From assembly GCF_000768315.1 (NCBI RefSeq), contig NZ_AQQX01000007.1:62001-126000 (forward strand): DNA of 64,000 nucleotides. The letters run 5' to 3'. The notes beneath the pieces are model-generated. The model saw nothing but the letters and a program-made list of their open reading frames with translations. It did not search any database and was not told the origin of the DNA. This document shows, in pieces, positions 1-8,265 of the stretch. Every line of letters begins with the position of its first letter. The first letter of the stretch is position 1. Both the position numbers and the translations under genes were made by a program. The DNA comes from Pseudooceanicola atlanticus. GTDB lineage: Bacteria > Pseudomonadota > Alphaproteobacteria > Rhodobacterales > Rhodobacteraceae.

Positions 1-1223
1 TAGGCTCGCAAAAGCAGTGTGTAAGGACCGGCGGGCGCGGGCAGCCAATTGGCCTCGTCCTCTGCGCCGGGGCTGTCGTGGCCGATCCAGATATCCAGCG
101 ATCCGTCGTGGTTGCGGACCAGTCCCGGGGTCCGGTCGCCGATGGCGTATCGCGAGAGCGGGTTTTCGATGAAGAACAGCTCTCCGTCCTCCGTCGGTTC
201 GTACATGGACAGCGACCAGAACGCGTTGACAGGGATCGGCTGGTCGGCGGGGATGTGCCAGCGCATCATCTGCCGCCCGTCCAACGCGGTGCCGCCGAAG
301 GACTTCGCCGGGAAATACGTCGCTTCCTCCAGCGTCAGCGCGCCGAGGCCGCCGATGGCCACGCGGGCACGGAATTCGTAATCCTGGTTGTAGAAGCCGA
401 GACCCGATTTCGGGTCGAGCCATCCGTCCCCGTCAGCGGCCATGATCATTCCGCCTTCTAGCGTGCGGCGGGCATCGGCGACGCCAGCAGCGATCTGCGC
501 GATCTCGTCCTCATCGAAACGGTCGGGATCGAACCCGTCGGAATCGTCGAGGCCCAGGGGCGCAATGCGCTGCATCACCCCCATATCGGTTGCCCGAGGC
601 CGGTGCAGCCTTAGCAGCTCGGCCGCCTGGGCGAAATATTCCGACCAGGGCGCGATGCGGGTTCCCTGCGCCGGATCGCCCACAGGGGTATTGGGCGGAG
701 GCGGCATCTGCAGCACCAGCCCGTCCTGAACTGCCCGGGCTTCGGCCAGGTCTTCGGGGCCCGCGACGAGGATACGCGCCAGCACCCAGCAGATCGGCGT
801 GGTCGACCGGATCACCGGCCCCTCGATCCCCTCGGTGCCCGCATCTGGCCCGACGATGGTGTAGCGACCGCCAGAGCCGCCCGTCGTCCGGGTGCCGAGA
901 ATGGCGATATTGTCGGTCCACATATCCATAACGGCGACCGAAATGTAGCGATCCCCGGTCTCGGGCAGGTCGATCACCGCCGGACCCTGCCTCAGGTCGA
1001 GCCAGGCATTCGAATAGAGCGTGTCGTTGTTCGGCGCGGTGATGTGGCGCGACTTGAAATGCAGCAGTTTGCGGGCGTGAAACATCTCGTTCATCGGCCC
1101 CAGGGACATGCGGCGGCGGCGGAAGCTCTCCATCGCGACAAGCGGCAGGGTGAAGGTATAGGCCTCTTGTGCGATGTCGCGCAGATCGGGTTTCACCTTG
1201 GTCTGAAGCATCGGGGACCTCAT
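1..1223 (-). CDS. DUF1254/DUF1214 domain protein, C-terminus cut by window edge
   Basis: The reading frame is open from the ATG at 1223 down to base 1, about 407 residues, so probably only the last few residues are missing. The N-terminal half carries the DUF1254 pattern (AYTFTLPLVAME; ITAPNNDTLYSNAWLDL) and the C-terminal part the DUF1214 pattern (AFWSLSMYEP, RYAIGDRT, NWLPAPAGPYTLLLRA). The family is soluble or periplasmic in many Proteobacteria and its biochemical role is not established; no signal peptide is visible here. The ATG overlaps the stop of the upstream TRAP permease gene (ATGA), so the two are probably co-translated; a second in-frame ATG at 1211 is possible. The tight coupling suggests it works on the substrate of that transporter, which is inference. 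Confidence 0.85.
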   Translation of the reverse strand, partial: MRSPMLQTKVKPDLRDIAQEAYTFTLPLVAMESFRRRRMSLGPMNEMFHARKLLHFKSRHITAPNNDTLYSNAWLDLRQGPAVIDLPETGDRYISVAVMDMWTDNIAILGTRTTGGSGGRYTIVGPDAGTEGIEGPVIRSTTPICWVLARILVAGPEDLAEARAVQDGLVLQMPPPPNTPVGDPAQGTRIAPWSEYFAQAAELLRLHRPRATDMGVMQRIAPLGLDDSDGFDPDRFDEDEIAQIAAGVADARRTLEGGMIMAADGDGWLDPKSGLGFYNQDYEFRARVAIGGLGALTLEEATYFPAKSFGGTALDGRQMMRWHIPADQPIPVNAFWSLSMYEPTEDGELFFIENPLSRYAIGDRTPGLVRNHDGSLDIWIGHDSPGAEDEANWLPAPAGPYTLLLRA

Positions 1224-3103
1224 GCCGTTCTGGGGTGCGCGCGAAGGCGGAGAACCTCGCCCACGAGGATCGCGATGACGAGGCCGAAGCCGATCACGTC
1301 GATCTCTGTCCCGCGGGCCAGGCAGAGGGCGGCGGCCAGGATATAGGCTCCGCGCCAGACCGGTTGCAGGCGTGCGACCCCGAACCCGGCCAGTGCTGCG
1401 GACAGCGCCCAGGTGATGCAGATGATCCGCAGCAGGCCGATGGTGAAATCGGCAATGTCGAAATTCTCGATCAACAGCAACGACGGGTTCAGCACGAAGA
1501 GGAACGGCACGATGAAACCGACGATGGTCAGCCGCAGGGCCACCACGCCGATCCTCATCGGGTTCGCGTCGGCGATCGGGGCGGCGGCGAAGGCGGCTAG
1601 CGCCACTGGCGGGGTGATCGCCGACAGCACCGCGTAATACAGCACGAACATGTGCACGGCGATGCGCGGGGCCCCCATGGCCGACAGGGCCGGGCCCATC
1701 ACCAGCACGATGATCAGGTAGGCGGGCAGGGTGGGCATCCCCATGCCAAGCGCCAGGCAGGCCAGCGCCGTCAGGATCAGCGACAGGAACAGGTTCTGCG
1801 ACCCGAGCGATCCGACCGCCTGGGCGAAGTTCAGGCCCAGCCCGGTCAGGTTCATGCCCGCCACGACGATGCCGATGGCCCCGACGGCGATCATGATCCG
1901 CGCGCCCGAAATGCCGCCCTTGGCCAGCGCCTCGACCAGGCGCCAGGGGTTCTTCCGCACCTCGGGGTTGAGAAAGCCAAGCGCCAGCGCCGTGACCGTC
2001 GCGCCAAAACCTGCCATGGCCGGGGACCGGCCCATCATCAGGATCGCGATCACGGTGAGGATCGGGATGATGAACATCAGGCTTTCCACGGCGTCGCGCC
2101 GGTTCAGGACGGGCATCTCCTCGGGCGCGGTCGAACCGATGCCGCTGCGCCGCGCCTCAAGCCAGACGGCCAGGAACAGGGCCGAGACATAGGCGGCCGC
2201 GGGCACCAAAGCCGCGACACAGACCAGCAGGTAGGGCGTGCTGGTCAACTGGGCCAGCATGAAGGCCACGGCCCCCATCACCGGCGGAATGAACTGACCT
2301 GCGGTCGATGCCGCGGCCTCAACTGCGCCCGCAAATTCGGGGCGGAACCCCTTCTGTTTCATCATGGGGATGGTGAAGGTCCCGGTTCCAGCAACGTTTG
2401 CAGTGACAGACCCGGACATCGAACCGAAAAGCGTCGAGGCGACGATGGAGGCATGGGCCGGGCCGCCAGCGACACGGCCGGTCAACCGGATCGCGATGCG
2501 GATCAGGGCGTGGCCGGCGCCCGTGGCCTCCAGCACCATGCCGAAGACGATGTAGATGAACAAAAGCTCGATCACGACCGAGACGGGCAGGCCGAACACC
2601 CCGGCATAGCCGTACCATGTGCCCTGCACGATCTGGTCGAGGGTGAAGCCCGCATGCCGGAACATGCCCGGCAGGCTTTCGCCCCACAGCACATAGGCCA
2701 ACACCCCGCCTGCGACGATTGTCAGGCCAAGGCCGAACTCACGCCGTGTCAGCTCCACGCAGGCGAAGAGCGCCAGCAGGGCCAACCACTGATCCGTGGT
2801 GGAATAGCTGATCAGCATGTTCTCCATCGCGTCTGCGGTGGCGATGAACCGCTGCAGGGCTGCAAAAATGATCGCCATTAGGGCAATGTCGATGGTCCAG
2901 CACAGCGCCAGTTTCAGCGGCGTGGGCGTCTCCAGCCGTGCGGCTAACGGCCGGATCGAAACGGCCGCGAGGATACAGGCGCCAAAGGCCAGCGTCCGGT
3001 GCAGCCCGGGTTCGAACATGCCGAAATAGGCGGTGTAAATTGCCTGCAATGCCAGCAGAACGCCGAGCGTCAGCCCGAACTTGCGCGAGAGCGTAAGTGC
3101 CAT
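1220..3103 (-). CDS. TRAP transporter permease, fused 4TM/12TM (DctQM-type)
   Basis: This 627-residue, very hydrophobic protein matches fused TRAP permeases in which the small DctQ-like 4TM part precedes the large DctM-like domain. Typical DctM blocks are visible: GSMSGSVTANVAGTGTFTIP, FIPPVMGAVAFM and GMGMPTLPAYLIIVLVMGP. It should catalyse ion-driven uptake of a carboxylate delivered by a periplasmic TAXI- or DctP-type protein. The start MALTLSRK at 3103 is chosen because a GGAGGAG ribosome site precedes it; the frame is open further upstream to 3157 without a ribosome site. No binding-protein gene is adjacent in the window, so the partner is beyond the edge or elsewhere. It is followed by the DUF1254 gene and preceded by tetR in the same direction, with a putative operator between. 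Confidence 0.9.
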   Translation of the reverse strand: MALTLSRKFGLTLGVLLALQAIYTAYFGMFEPGLHRTLAFGACILAAVSIRPLAARLETPTPLKLALCWTIDIALMAIIFAALQRFIATADAMENMLISYSTTDQWLALLALFACVELTRREFGLGLTIVAGGVLAYVLWGESLPGMFRHAGFTLDQIVQGTWYGYAGVFGLPVSVVIELLFIYIVFGMVLEATGAGHALIRIAIRLTGRVAGGPAHASIVASTLFGSMSGSVTANVAGTGTFTIPMMKQKGFRPEFAGAVEAAASTAGQFIPPVMGAVAFMLAQLTSTPYLLVCVAALVPAAAYVSALFLAVWLEARRSGIGSTAPEEMPVLNRRDAVESLMFIIPILTVIAILMMGRSPAMAGFGATVTALALGFLNPEVRKNPWRLVEALAKGGISGARIMIAVGAIGIVVAGMNLTGLGLNFAQAVGSLGSQNLFLSLILTALACLALGMGMPTLPAYLIIVLVMGPALSAMGAPRIAVHMFVLYYAVLSAITPPVALAAFAAAPIADANPMRIGVVALRLTIVGFIVPFLFVLNPSLLLIENFDIADFTIGLLRIICITWALSAALAGFGVARLQPVWRGAYILAAALCLARGTEIDVIGFGLVIAILVGEVLRLRAHPRTA

Positions 3104-3163
3104 GAATCTCCTCCGTCGGGGCCGGTCTCCTCTCCGGTCCCAGCGGCAGATCAGCACAGGAAT

Positions 3164-3179
3164 TAATTGATGTCAATTA
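3164..3179. promoter_or_regulatory. Inverted repeat upstream of TRAP gene, putative TetR operator 1
   Basis: TAATTGA-TG-TCAATTA is a perfect 7-2-7 inverted repeat. It overlaps the stop codon of tetR and lies 61 bases before the TRAP permease start. A related 16-mer is present on the other side of tetR (3941-3956), identical at 12 of 16 positions, which is why it is proposed as the TetR site. Binding is inference. Confidence 0.5.
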
Positions 3180-3893
3180 TTCCATCAGGGATCTCGGCGG
3201 AGAATTTCTCGGCGCATCCGAGATTTTCGCAAGCGCATCGGCCGTGCGGGCGGGGATGGGGGCGTCCAGCATGGTGATCAGGACGGATTTCAGTTCTTCG
3301 ATCCGGAAAATCGCTTCGTCACGGCTGTAGCGTTCGCCGAGCCGATCCTCGGCGCCTTCGATTTCGGCCATCTCGAACATCGAGAAATTGACCGCGCTGC
3401 GGAAGCGGCTGCGCACGACCTGGGGCGGCAGCATCGGGCGGGCGCGGTGCAATTCCTGCTGCAATTCGATCAGCGTCCAGGCTTGTCGCTCACGCTCATA
3501 ACGGCGCCAGGCTTCGATGTTCATGCGGAGTTGGATCAGGAATCTTTGTGAATAATGAGGGCCTTGCGTGTCTATGAACCGATCAATGCCCGGCTTCATC
3601 AGCAGGTGTATGATCGTTTCTGTCGATAGTGGTCCACCGTTCGCGGCAGCGCGCGCCTCGGCCAGAAGTTGCTCTCGATGGGCGTTCGCGGGGGCGACCC
3701 GGATGGCGATGATCGCGTCGAGAATCGCGTCGCGGGATCCGAAATGGTAATGGATGGCCGAACTGTTCTTCTGTCCGGCCTCGGTGTTGATCTGGCGAAT
3801 CGTCGTGGCGGCAATGCCCTGGGTGGCGAACAATCGCTCAGCCGCCAGAAGCAGTCCCATCTTGGTGTCACTCAGTTCTGTTTGTGCGTCCAC
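3177..3893 (-). CDS. TetR family transcriptional regulator
   Basis: This 238-residue protein has the TetR N-terminal helix-turn-helix at about residues 12-60 (LLLAAERLFATQGIAATTI, then SSAIHYHFGSRDAILDAI). The C-terminal ligand domain is not assignable to a specific effector. It is divergent from the NMO/acyl-CoA dehydrogenase operon and codirectional with the TRAP gene. The flanking similar palindromes at 3164 and 3941 fit a local repressor of both units, derepressed by an acyl-CoA or the transported acid (inference). The ATG at 3893 is the first in frame. Confidence 0.9.
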   Translation of the reverse strand: MDAQTELSDTKMGLLLAAERLFATQGIAATTIRQINTEAGQKNSSAIHYHFGSRDAILDAIIAIRVAPANAHREQLLAEARAAANGGPLSTETIIHLLMKPGIDRFIDTQGPHYSQRFLIQLRMNIEAWRRYERERQAWTLIELQQELHRARPMLPPQVVRSRFRSAVNFSMFEMAEIEGAEDRLGERYSRDEAIFRIEELKSVLITMLDAPIPARTADALAKISDAPRNSPPRSLME

Positions 3894-3940
3894 GGGCGGC
3901 CTCTCAGATCGGTGGTTGATTCTTTTCGGTTTCGCGAAAA

Positions 3941-3956
3941 TAATGTACGTCGATTA
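3941..3956. promoter_or_regulatory. Putative TetR operator 2 in the tetR/NMO divergent region
   Basis: TAATGTACGTCGATTA sits in the 182-bp gap between divergent tetR and the acyl-CoA operon. It is an imperfect palindrome (TAAT...ATTA ends) sharing 12 of 16 bases with the site at 3164-3179. Nearby, TCGGTC (3959-3964) and GACCGA (3977-3982) form a second, weaker inverted repeat. Confidence 0.4.
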
Positions 3957-4075
3957 GATCGGTCGAGGGAAGTCTTGACCGACGGTCTGGGAGGATAGCC
4001 GCGGCGCAGCGACTTGGCGAGGGTTCCGAGCACGGGACCCAGAGCCGCGCATCCGGTGACATGGAGGAGGATCCA

Positions 4076-5173
4076 GTGAAAACAGAGCTTTGCGAGCGCT
4101 TTGGAATCGACGTGCCGATTTTCGGCTTCAGCCACGCGGTCGAGGTCGTCTCGGCCGTGACCAATGCGGGCGGCTACGGTGTCTACGGTGCCACCCGTCG
4201 CCTGGCCGGGGAAATCACCGACGAGGTGAATGCGATTCGTGCGGCGGTTGGCGACCGGCCCTTCGGGCTCGACCTCGTGATCCCGAACAAGGTGCCGGAG
4301 AAGAACGACCGCGACGAGTTGGAAAGGATGGTGCCCGACGCGCATCGCAGCTTTGTCGAGGGGATCGAGGCCAAGTATTCCGTGCCAAAACCGTCCGAGC
4401 CGGGGATGCGGACGCGGTTCATCCGATCGGAGGAAATCCAGGACGAACAGATCGCCGCGGTGGCCGCATCGGATGTGAACATGGTCGCGCTCGGTATCGG
4501 CTGCCCGCCCGAGGTGATCGAGATCATGAAGGCCCAAGGCAAGACCACCGTCGCATTGGTGGGCCAGGAACGGCACGCGGCCCGCGCGTTGGAGGCCGGT
4601 GTCGATCTGCTGGTGGCGCAGGGCTATGACGCGGGCGGCCATACCGGCCAGGTCGGGACCTTTTCGCTGGTGCCGCGTATCGTCGACATGGCCGGCAATG
4701 TGCCGGTGCTGGCCGCGGGCGGCGTTGCCACCGGTCGTCATATCGCAGCCGCGCTGGCGCTTGGTGCACAGGGCGTCTGGATCGGCACTGCCTTCCTGAT
4801 GACCGAGGAATACAAGTCCCACCTTTCGCCCGGCGAACTGGCCGCGCTGATCAATGCACAGACCACCGACACGGTCATCAGTCGTGCCGAAAGCGGCAAG
4901 CCATTCCGCCAGACACGGTCCGCCTGGTCCGAGGAATGGGCGACACCCGACGCTCCGCAACCGCTGAGCCATCCACTGCATGACGTGCTGGTCGGCGATA
5001 TCCTGGGCGCGATCATCGAACACGATATCCGCCCGCTTCAGCATTACGGCGCGGGGCAGGGGATCGGCTGGTTTGACACGCTGCGCCCGGTCAAGGAGGT
5101 CATGGATGGCCTCGTGCGTGACGGCGACGCGGCGCTGGCCCGGTTCGGTCAGCTGAAAGGGGTCGCCGCATGA
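4076..5173 (+). CDS. Nitronate monooxygenase / 2-nitropropane dioxygenase family FMN protein
   Basis: This 365-residue TIM-barrel flavoprotein has NMO-family hallmarks: PIFGFSHAVEVVSAVTNAGGYGVYG at the N-terminus (substrate loop), QGYDAGGHTG with the conserved His, and the FMN-phosphate region VLAAGGVATGRHIAAALALGAQGVWIGTAF. The GTG at 4076 is preferred because a strong GGAGGAGG site lies 5 bases before it; the ATG at 4061 overlaps that ribosome site. It heads a five-gene operon and overlaps the next gene by 4 bases. Since all neighbours act on acyl-CoAs, a reductase or oxidase on a CoA thioester is more likely than nitronate detoxification; IpdC of mycobacterial steroid catabolism is an NMO-fold precedent. 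That role is inference. Confidence 0.85.
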   Translation: MKTELCERFGIDVPIFGFSHAVEVVSAVTNAGGYGVYGATRRLAGEITDEVNAIRAAVGDRPFGLDLVIPNKVPEKNDRDELERMVPDAHRSFVEGIEAKYSVPKPSEPGMRTRFIRSEEIQDEQIAAVAASDVNMVALGIGCPPEVIEIMKAQGKTTVALVGQERHAARALEAGVDLLVAQGYDAGGHTGQVGTFSLVPRIVDMAGNVPVLAAGGVATGRHIAAALALGAQGVWIGTAFLMTEEYKSHLSPGELAALINAQTTDTVISRAESGKPFRQTRSAWSEEWATPDAPQPLSHPLHDVLVGDILGAIIEHDIRPLQHYGAGQGIGWFDTLRPVKEVMDGLVRDGDAALARFGQLKGVAA

Positions 5174-6360
5174 ACATGCATACGGGAAACGAAGCGGCCT
5201 TCCGCGCCGAGATCGCGGAGTTCTGCAAGGATAACCTTGATCCCGAGGTGCGGCGGCTCAGCGATCTGGGGCTGCCCGTCGGCGACGAGGCCGCGCTCGA
5301 TTGGCAAACCAAGCTGGTCGCGCGCGGCTGGGGGGCGCCATCCTGGTCCGAGGAATGGGGCGGCTCCGGCTGGGACATGCGCAAGCTTTTCATCTTCGAG
5401 GAGGAGATGGCCGCCCATGGCGCACCTCTGGTCGGGACCTTCAACATCAAGATGATCGGCCCGATCCTGCAGGCTCACGGTACGCCCGAACAGAAGGCGC
5501 ATTACCTGCCCAAGGCGCTGAACTTCGACCATCAATGGTGCCAGGGGTATTCCGAGCCGGGCGCCGGGTCCGATCTGGCCTCGCTGCAGACGCGGGCGGA
5601 TCGGGACGGGGACGATTACGTCGTCAACGGCACCAAGATCTGGACGTCCGGCGGGCATCTGGCCAATCACATGTTCTGCCTTGTCCGCACTTCGCGTGAG
5701 GGGCGTCAGCAGGGGGGGATCTCCTTCCTGCTGATCGACCTGGACACGCCGGGCATCTCGCGGCGGCCGGTGCACCATTTCTACGGCGCGCATGTCTTCA
5801 ACCAGTTTTTCTTCGACAATGTGCGCGTCCCCGTGGCTAATCGCGTCGGCGAAGAAAATGCAGGCTGGGGCATCGCGAAATCCCTGCTGGAACATGAGCG
5901 GCTCTTCTCGGCCCGCCACACGGAGGCGCGCCGCAAGCTGGGCCGGCTGGAACGCCTGTCGCTGGAGGTGCGGATCGACAATCGCCAGGCGATCGAGGAT
6001 GCGCAATTCCGCGATGACCTGGCCAAGCGCAAGATCGAGTTGCGGGCGCTGGAAAACGCGACGATGCGGGCGCTGGAGCGGCTGGTCGACGATGGCGGCA
6101 TCGGGCCCTTCGCATCAGTGCTGAAACTGCGCGGGATCGAGGTGAACCAGCGGCTCGACCGTGCCATTGTCCAGCTTCTGGGGCCCGATGCGCTTCCCGC
6201 GCAGGCGGCCTGGGAGGACAGCGCGGCACTGGACGGGATCGTCCCGGGCGAGGCGCGCAACGCGGCAGAGTCGCGCTATTGGTGGCGCGGCCCGGCGATT
6301 GCCGGCGGCAGCCAGGAGGTGCAGCGCACCATCATCACGAAACACATTCTGAACCTGTGA
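5170..6360 (+). CDS. Acyl-CoA dehydrogenase, large subunit type
   Basis: This 396-residue FadE-type protein shows the FAD/substrate motif WCQGYSEPGAGSDLASLQTRA and VNGTKIWTSGG in the middle beta domain, and AGGSQEVQRTIITKHIL at the end. The usual C-terminal catalytic Glu position reads Gly (IAGGSQ), so the base is probably the Glu of LLEHERL, in the helix-G position used by isovaleryl-CoA dehydrogenase. It overlaps the NMO gene by 4 bases and is followed 8 bases later by a shorter dehydrogenase, an arrangement typical of heterotetrameric alpha2-beta2 dehydrogenases acting on cyclic or branched CoA esters. Substrate unknown. Confidence 0.9.
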   Translation: MNMHTGNEAAFRAEIAEFCKDNLDPEVRRLSDLGLPVGDEAALDWQTKLVARGWGAPSWSEEWGGSGWDMRKLFIFEEEMAAHGAPLVGTFNIKMIGPILQAHGTPEQKAHYLPKALNFDHQWCQGYSEPGAGSDLASLQTRADRDGDDYVVNGTKIWTSGGHLANHMFCLVRTSREGRQQGGISFLLIDLDTPGISRRPVHHFYGAHVFNQFFFDNVRVPVANRVGEENAGWGIAKSLLEHERLFSARHTEARRKLGRLERLSLEVRIDNRQAIEDAQFRDDLAKRKIELRALENATMRALERLVDDGGIGPFASVLKLRGIEVNQRLDRAIVQLLGPDALPAQAAWEDSAALDGIVPGEARNAAESRYWWRGPAIAGGSQEVQRTIITKHILNL

Positions 6361-6367
6361 GGCGGCC

Positions 6368-7489
6368 ATGAGATTTGCGGCAACCGAAGACGAGATCATG
6401 GTCGAGGACATGCTCGACCGCGCCCTGCGCGAGGCCCGCGATGGCGCCCCACGGGCGGACGGACATGCGCCGCGGCCTGACCCGGATGCCTTGCGGGCGC
6501 AACTTGGGTCTCTCGGGCTCTGGGGCGCGTGGCTGCCCGAGGCGGCAGGGGGCTCCGACGGCGGTCCCCGGCTGCTGATGACGCTGGCACGGGGCCTGGG
6601 CTGGGTCCCGACGCATCACGGCCTGATCGGCGGCTGCGTCCTGCCGGGCGCGATCCTGTCGCGTGCCGGCCGTGAGGACACGCTGGACCTCGCCGAGCAG
6701 ATGGCAGGGGGCGATCAGCCGGTCGCCGTGGCCGCGATGGAACCGGGCGCTCGCTGGGACCTGAGCGTTCCGACCATGCGGGCCGAACCGGATGGCGACG
6801 GCTATCGTCTGACTGGCGTCAAGAGCCACGTGGCAGAGGGCACGACGGCGGGGATGTTCATCGTCTCGGCCCGGGATCGTACCGGGATCAGCCTGTTCCT
6901 GGTGCCGGCGGATGCGGCTGGGCTGACCGTGTCGTCCTACCCGGTAACCGATGGCACCACCTGGGCGATGGTGCGTGCGGAGGGCGTGACGGTTCCCGCC
7001 TCGGCCCGCCTGGTGGGGCCAGACGACGGGCTGGCCACGCTCGAGCAGGCGTTCACGCTGGCCGCGTTCACGGCAGCGGCGGAAATACTCGGCTCCTGCG
7101 AGGCGGCACTTACTCAGACGCTGGATTACCTGCGCACGCGGGAACAATTCGGCAAGCCGCTAGCGACCAAGCAGGCGCTGCAATTCCGCGCCGCCGATCT
7201 GCACACGGATATCGAGATGTTGCGCTCGCAGGTGCTGGGTGCGGCCAATGCGCTGTCCAAGGGCTATTCCCGGCGGGCACGGGCAGATGTGGCCGCAGCG
7301 ATGGCCCTTGCGGTGCAGACCGGCGACCTTGTCGGGCGGGAGGCGATCCACCTGCACGGTGCGATCGGCATGACCCGCGAACTGGGCGTCGGCTACCACT
7401 TGCTGCGCGCCGATGTGCTCAGCCGCTGGCTCGGCAGCGCAGAGCATTTCCGCGCGAAATTCATGGCTATGGAGGAGCAGGCCGCATGA
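6368..7489 (+). CDS. Acyl-CoA dehydrogenase, second subunit type
   Basis: This 373-residue protein has the acyl-CoA dehydrogenase C-terminal helical domain (DYLRTREQFGKPLATKQALQFRAADL and IHLHGAIGMTRELGVGYHLLRADVLSRWLGS). The middle domain is degenerate: there is no clear WxxT/S-EP-GAGSD block, and the C-terminus ends without an EGT or GGT motif. Such reduced partners pair with a complete FadE in alpha2-beta2 enzymes. Its position directly after 5170-6360 fits that. The start ATG at 6368 follows GAGGCGGCC. The gene overlaps the following enoyl-CoA hydratase by 4 bases. Confidence 0.85.
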   Translation: MRFAATEDEIMVEDMLDRALREARDGAPRADGHAPRPDPDALRAQLGSLGLWGAWLPEAAGGSDGGPRLLMTLARGLGWVPTHHGLIGGCVLPGAILSRAGREDTLDLAEQMAGGDQPVAVAAMEPGARWDLSVPTMRAEPDGDGYRLTGVKSHVAEGTTAGMFIVSARDRTGISLFLVPADAAGLTVSSYPVTDGTTWAMVRAEGVTVPASARLVGPDDGLATLEQAFTLAAFTAAAEILGSCEAALTQTLDYLRTREQFGKPLATKQALQFRAADLHTDIEMLRSQVLGAANALSKGYSRRARADVAAAMALAVQTGDLVGREAIHLHGAIGMTRELGVGYHLLRADVLSRWLGSAEHFRAKFMAMEEQAA

Positions 7490-8265
7490 ACGACGTCGTC
7501 AGGACAGAGGTCGAGGGCGCGGTCACGACTGTGACCGTGGACGCCCCCGATTATCGCAATTCCATGGGCGCCCCCGGCGTGAGGGAAGGGCTGGCCGCCG
7601 CGGTCGAGGCGTTCGAGGCGGATGCCACGCAGCGCGTGCTGGTGCTGACCGGCGCGAACGGCACCTTTTCCGCAGGCGGCAACCTGAAGGTTCTCAGCGG
7701 CTTGCGGACCCGGCCCCAGATGGAGGATCGGATCACCAAGGGCGGCGGCACGATCGGTGTCATGTTGCGGTCCGACAAGCTCTACATTGCTGCGGTCGAG
7801 GGGCCGGCCTTTGGCGCGGGGATCGGGCTGGCCGCGGCCTGCGACCTTGTCGTCGCGGCGGATGGCGCGCGGTTCTGCGCCGCCCAGATCCGGGTGGGCG
7901 CCTCTCCCGATGGCGGGATGTTCTGGTCGGTGCCGCGCCGGATGGGGCGCGCGGCGGCCAAGCGGCTGTTGCTGACCGGAGAGGAGATCGACCAGACCGC
8001 GGCGCTGGCCCACGGTTTGGCGGATTACCCGGCCCCCGACGGCGGCGCGCTGGAGGCGGCGCAGAAACTGGCCCGTAAGCTCGCCTTCGGCCCGCCGCTG
8101 GCGCAGGCCACGGTGAAGCGCTTCTTCGCGCAGGACATTGCCGGGATGGATGCGGTGCTGGACTGGGAACGCGACACCGCCATCGACAACTTCCTGACCG
8201 ACGATTTCGCGGAAGGCGCGGCGGCCTTCCTGGAAAAGCGCCGGCCCACCTTCGGAGGCACCTGA
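7486..8265 (+). CDS. Enoyl-CoA hydratase/isomerase family protein
   Basis: This 259-residue crotonase-fold protein has the oxyanion-hole segment GTFSAGGNLKVLSG and the second conserved block VEGPAFGAGIGLAAACDLVVAADGARF. The region around the usual second acidic residue reads VGASPDGGMFWSVPRRMG, so whether it is a hydratase, isomerase or hydrolase cannot be decided. Coupled by 4-base overlaps on both sides within the acyl-CoA operon, it likely acts on the unsaturated product of the preceding dehydrogenases. Confidence 0.88.
   Translation: MNDVVRTEVEGAVTTVTVDAPDYRNSMGAPGVREGLAAAVEAFEADATQRVLVLTGANGTFSAGGNLKVLSGLRTRPQMEDRITKGGGTIGVMLRSDKLYIAAVEGPAFGAGIGLAAACDLVVAADGARFCAAQIRVGASPDGGMFWSVPRRMGRAAAKRLLLTGEEIDQTAALAHGLADYPAPDGGALEAAQKLARKLAFGPPLAQATVKRFFAQDIAGMDAVLDWERDTAIDNFLTDDFAEGAAAFLEKRRPTFGGT

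Noticed and set aside
3872-5044. Long open frame on the minus strand opposite the NMO gene
   Set aside because: Antisense shadow of a clearly conserved protein; no ribosome site and no recognisable domain. High GC content makes such frames common.
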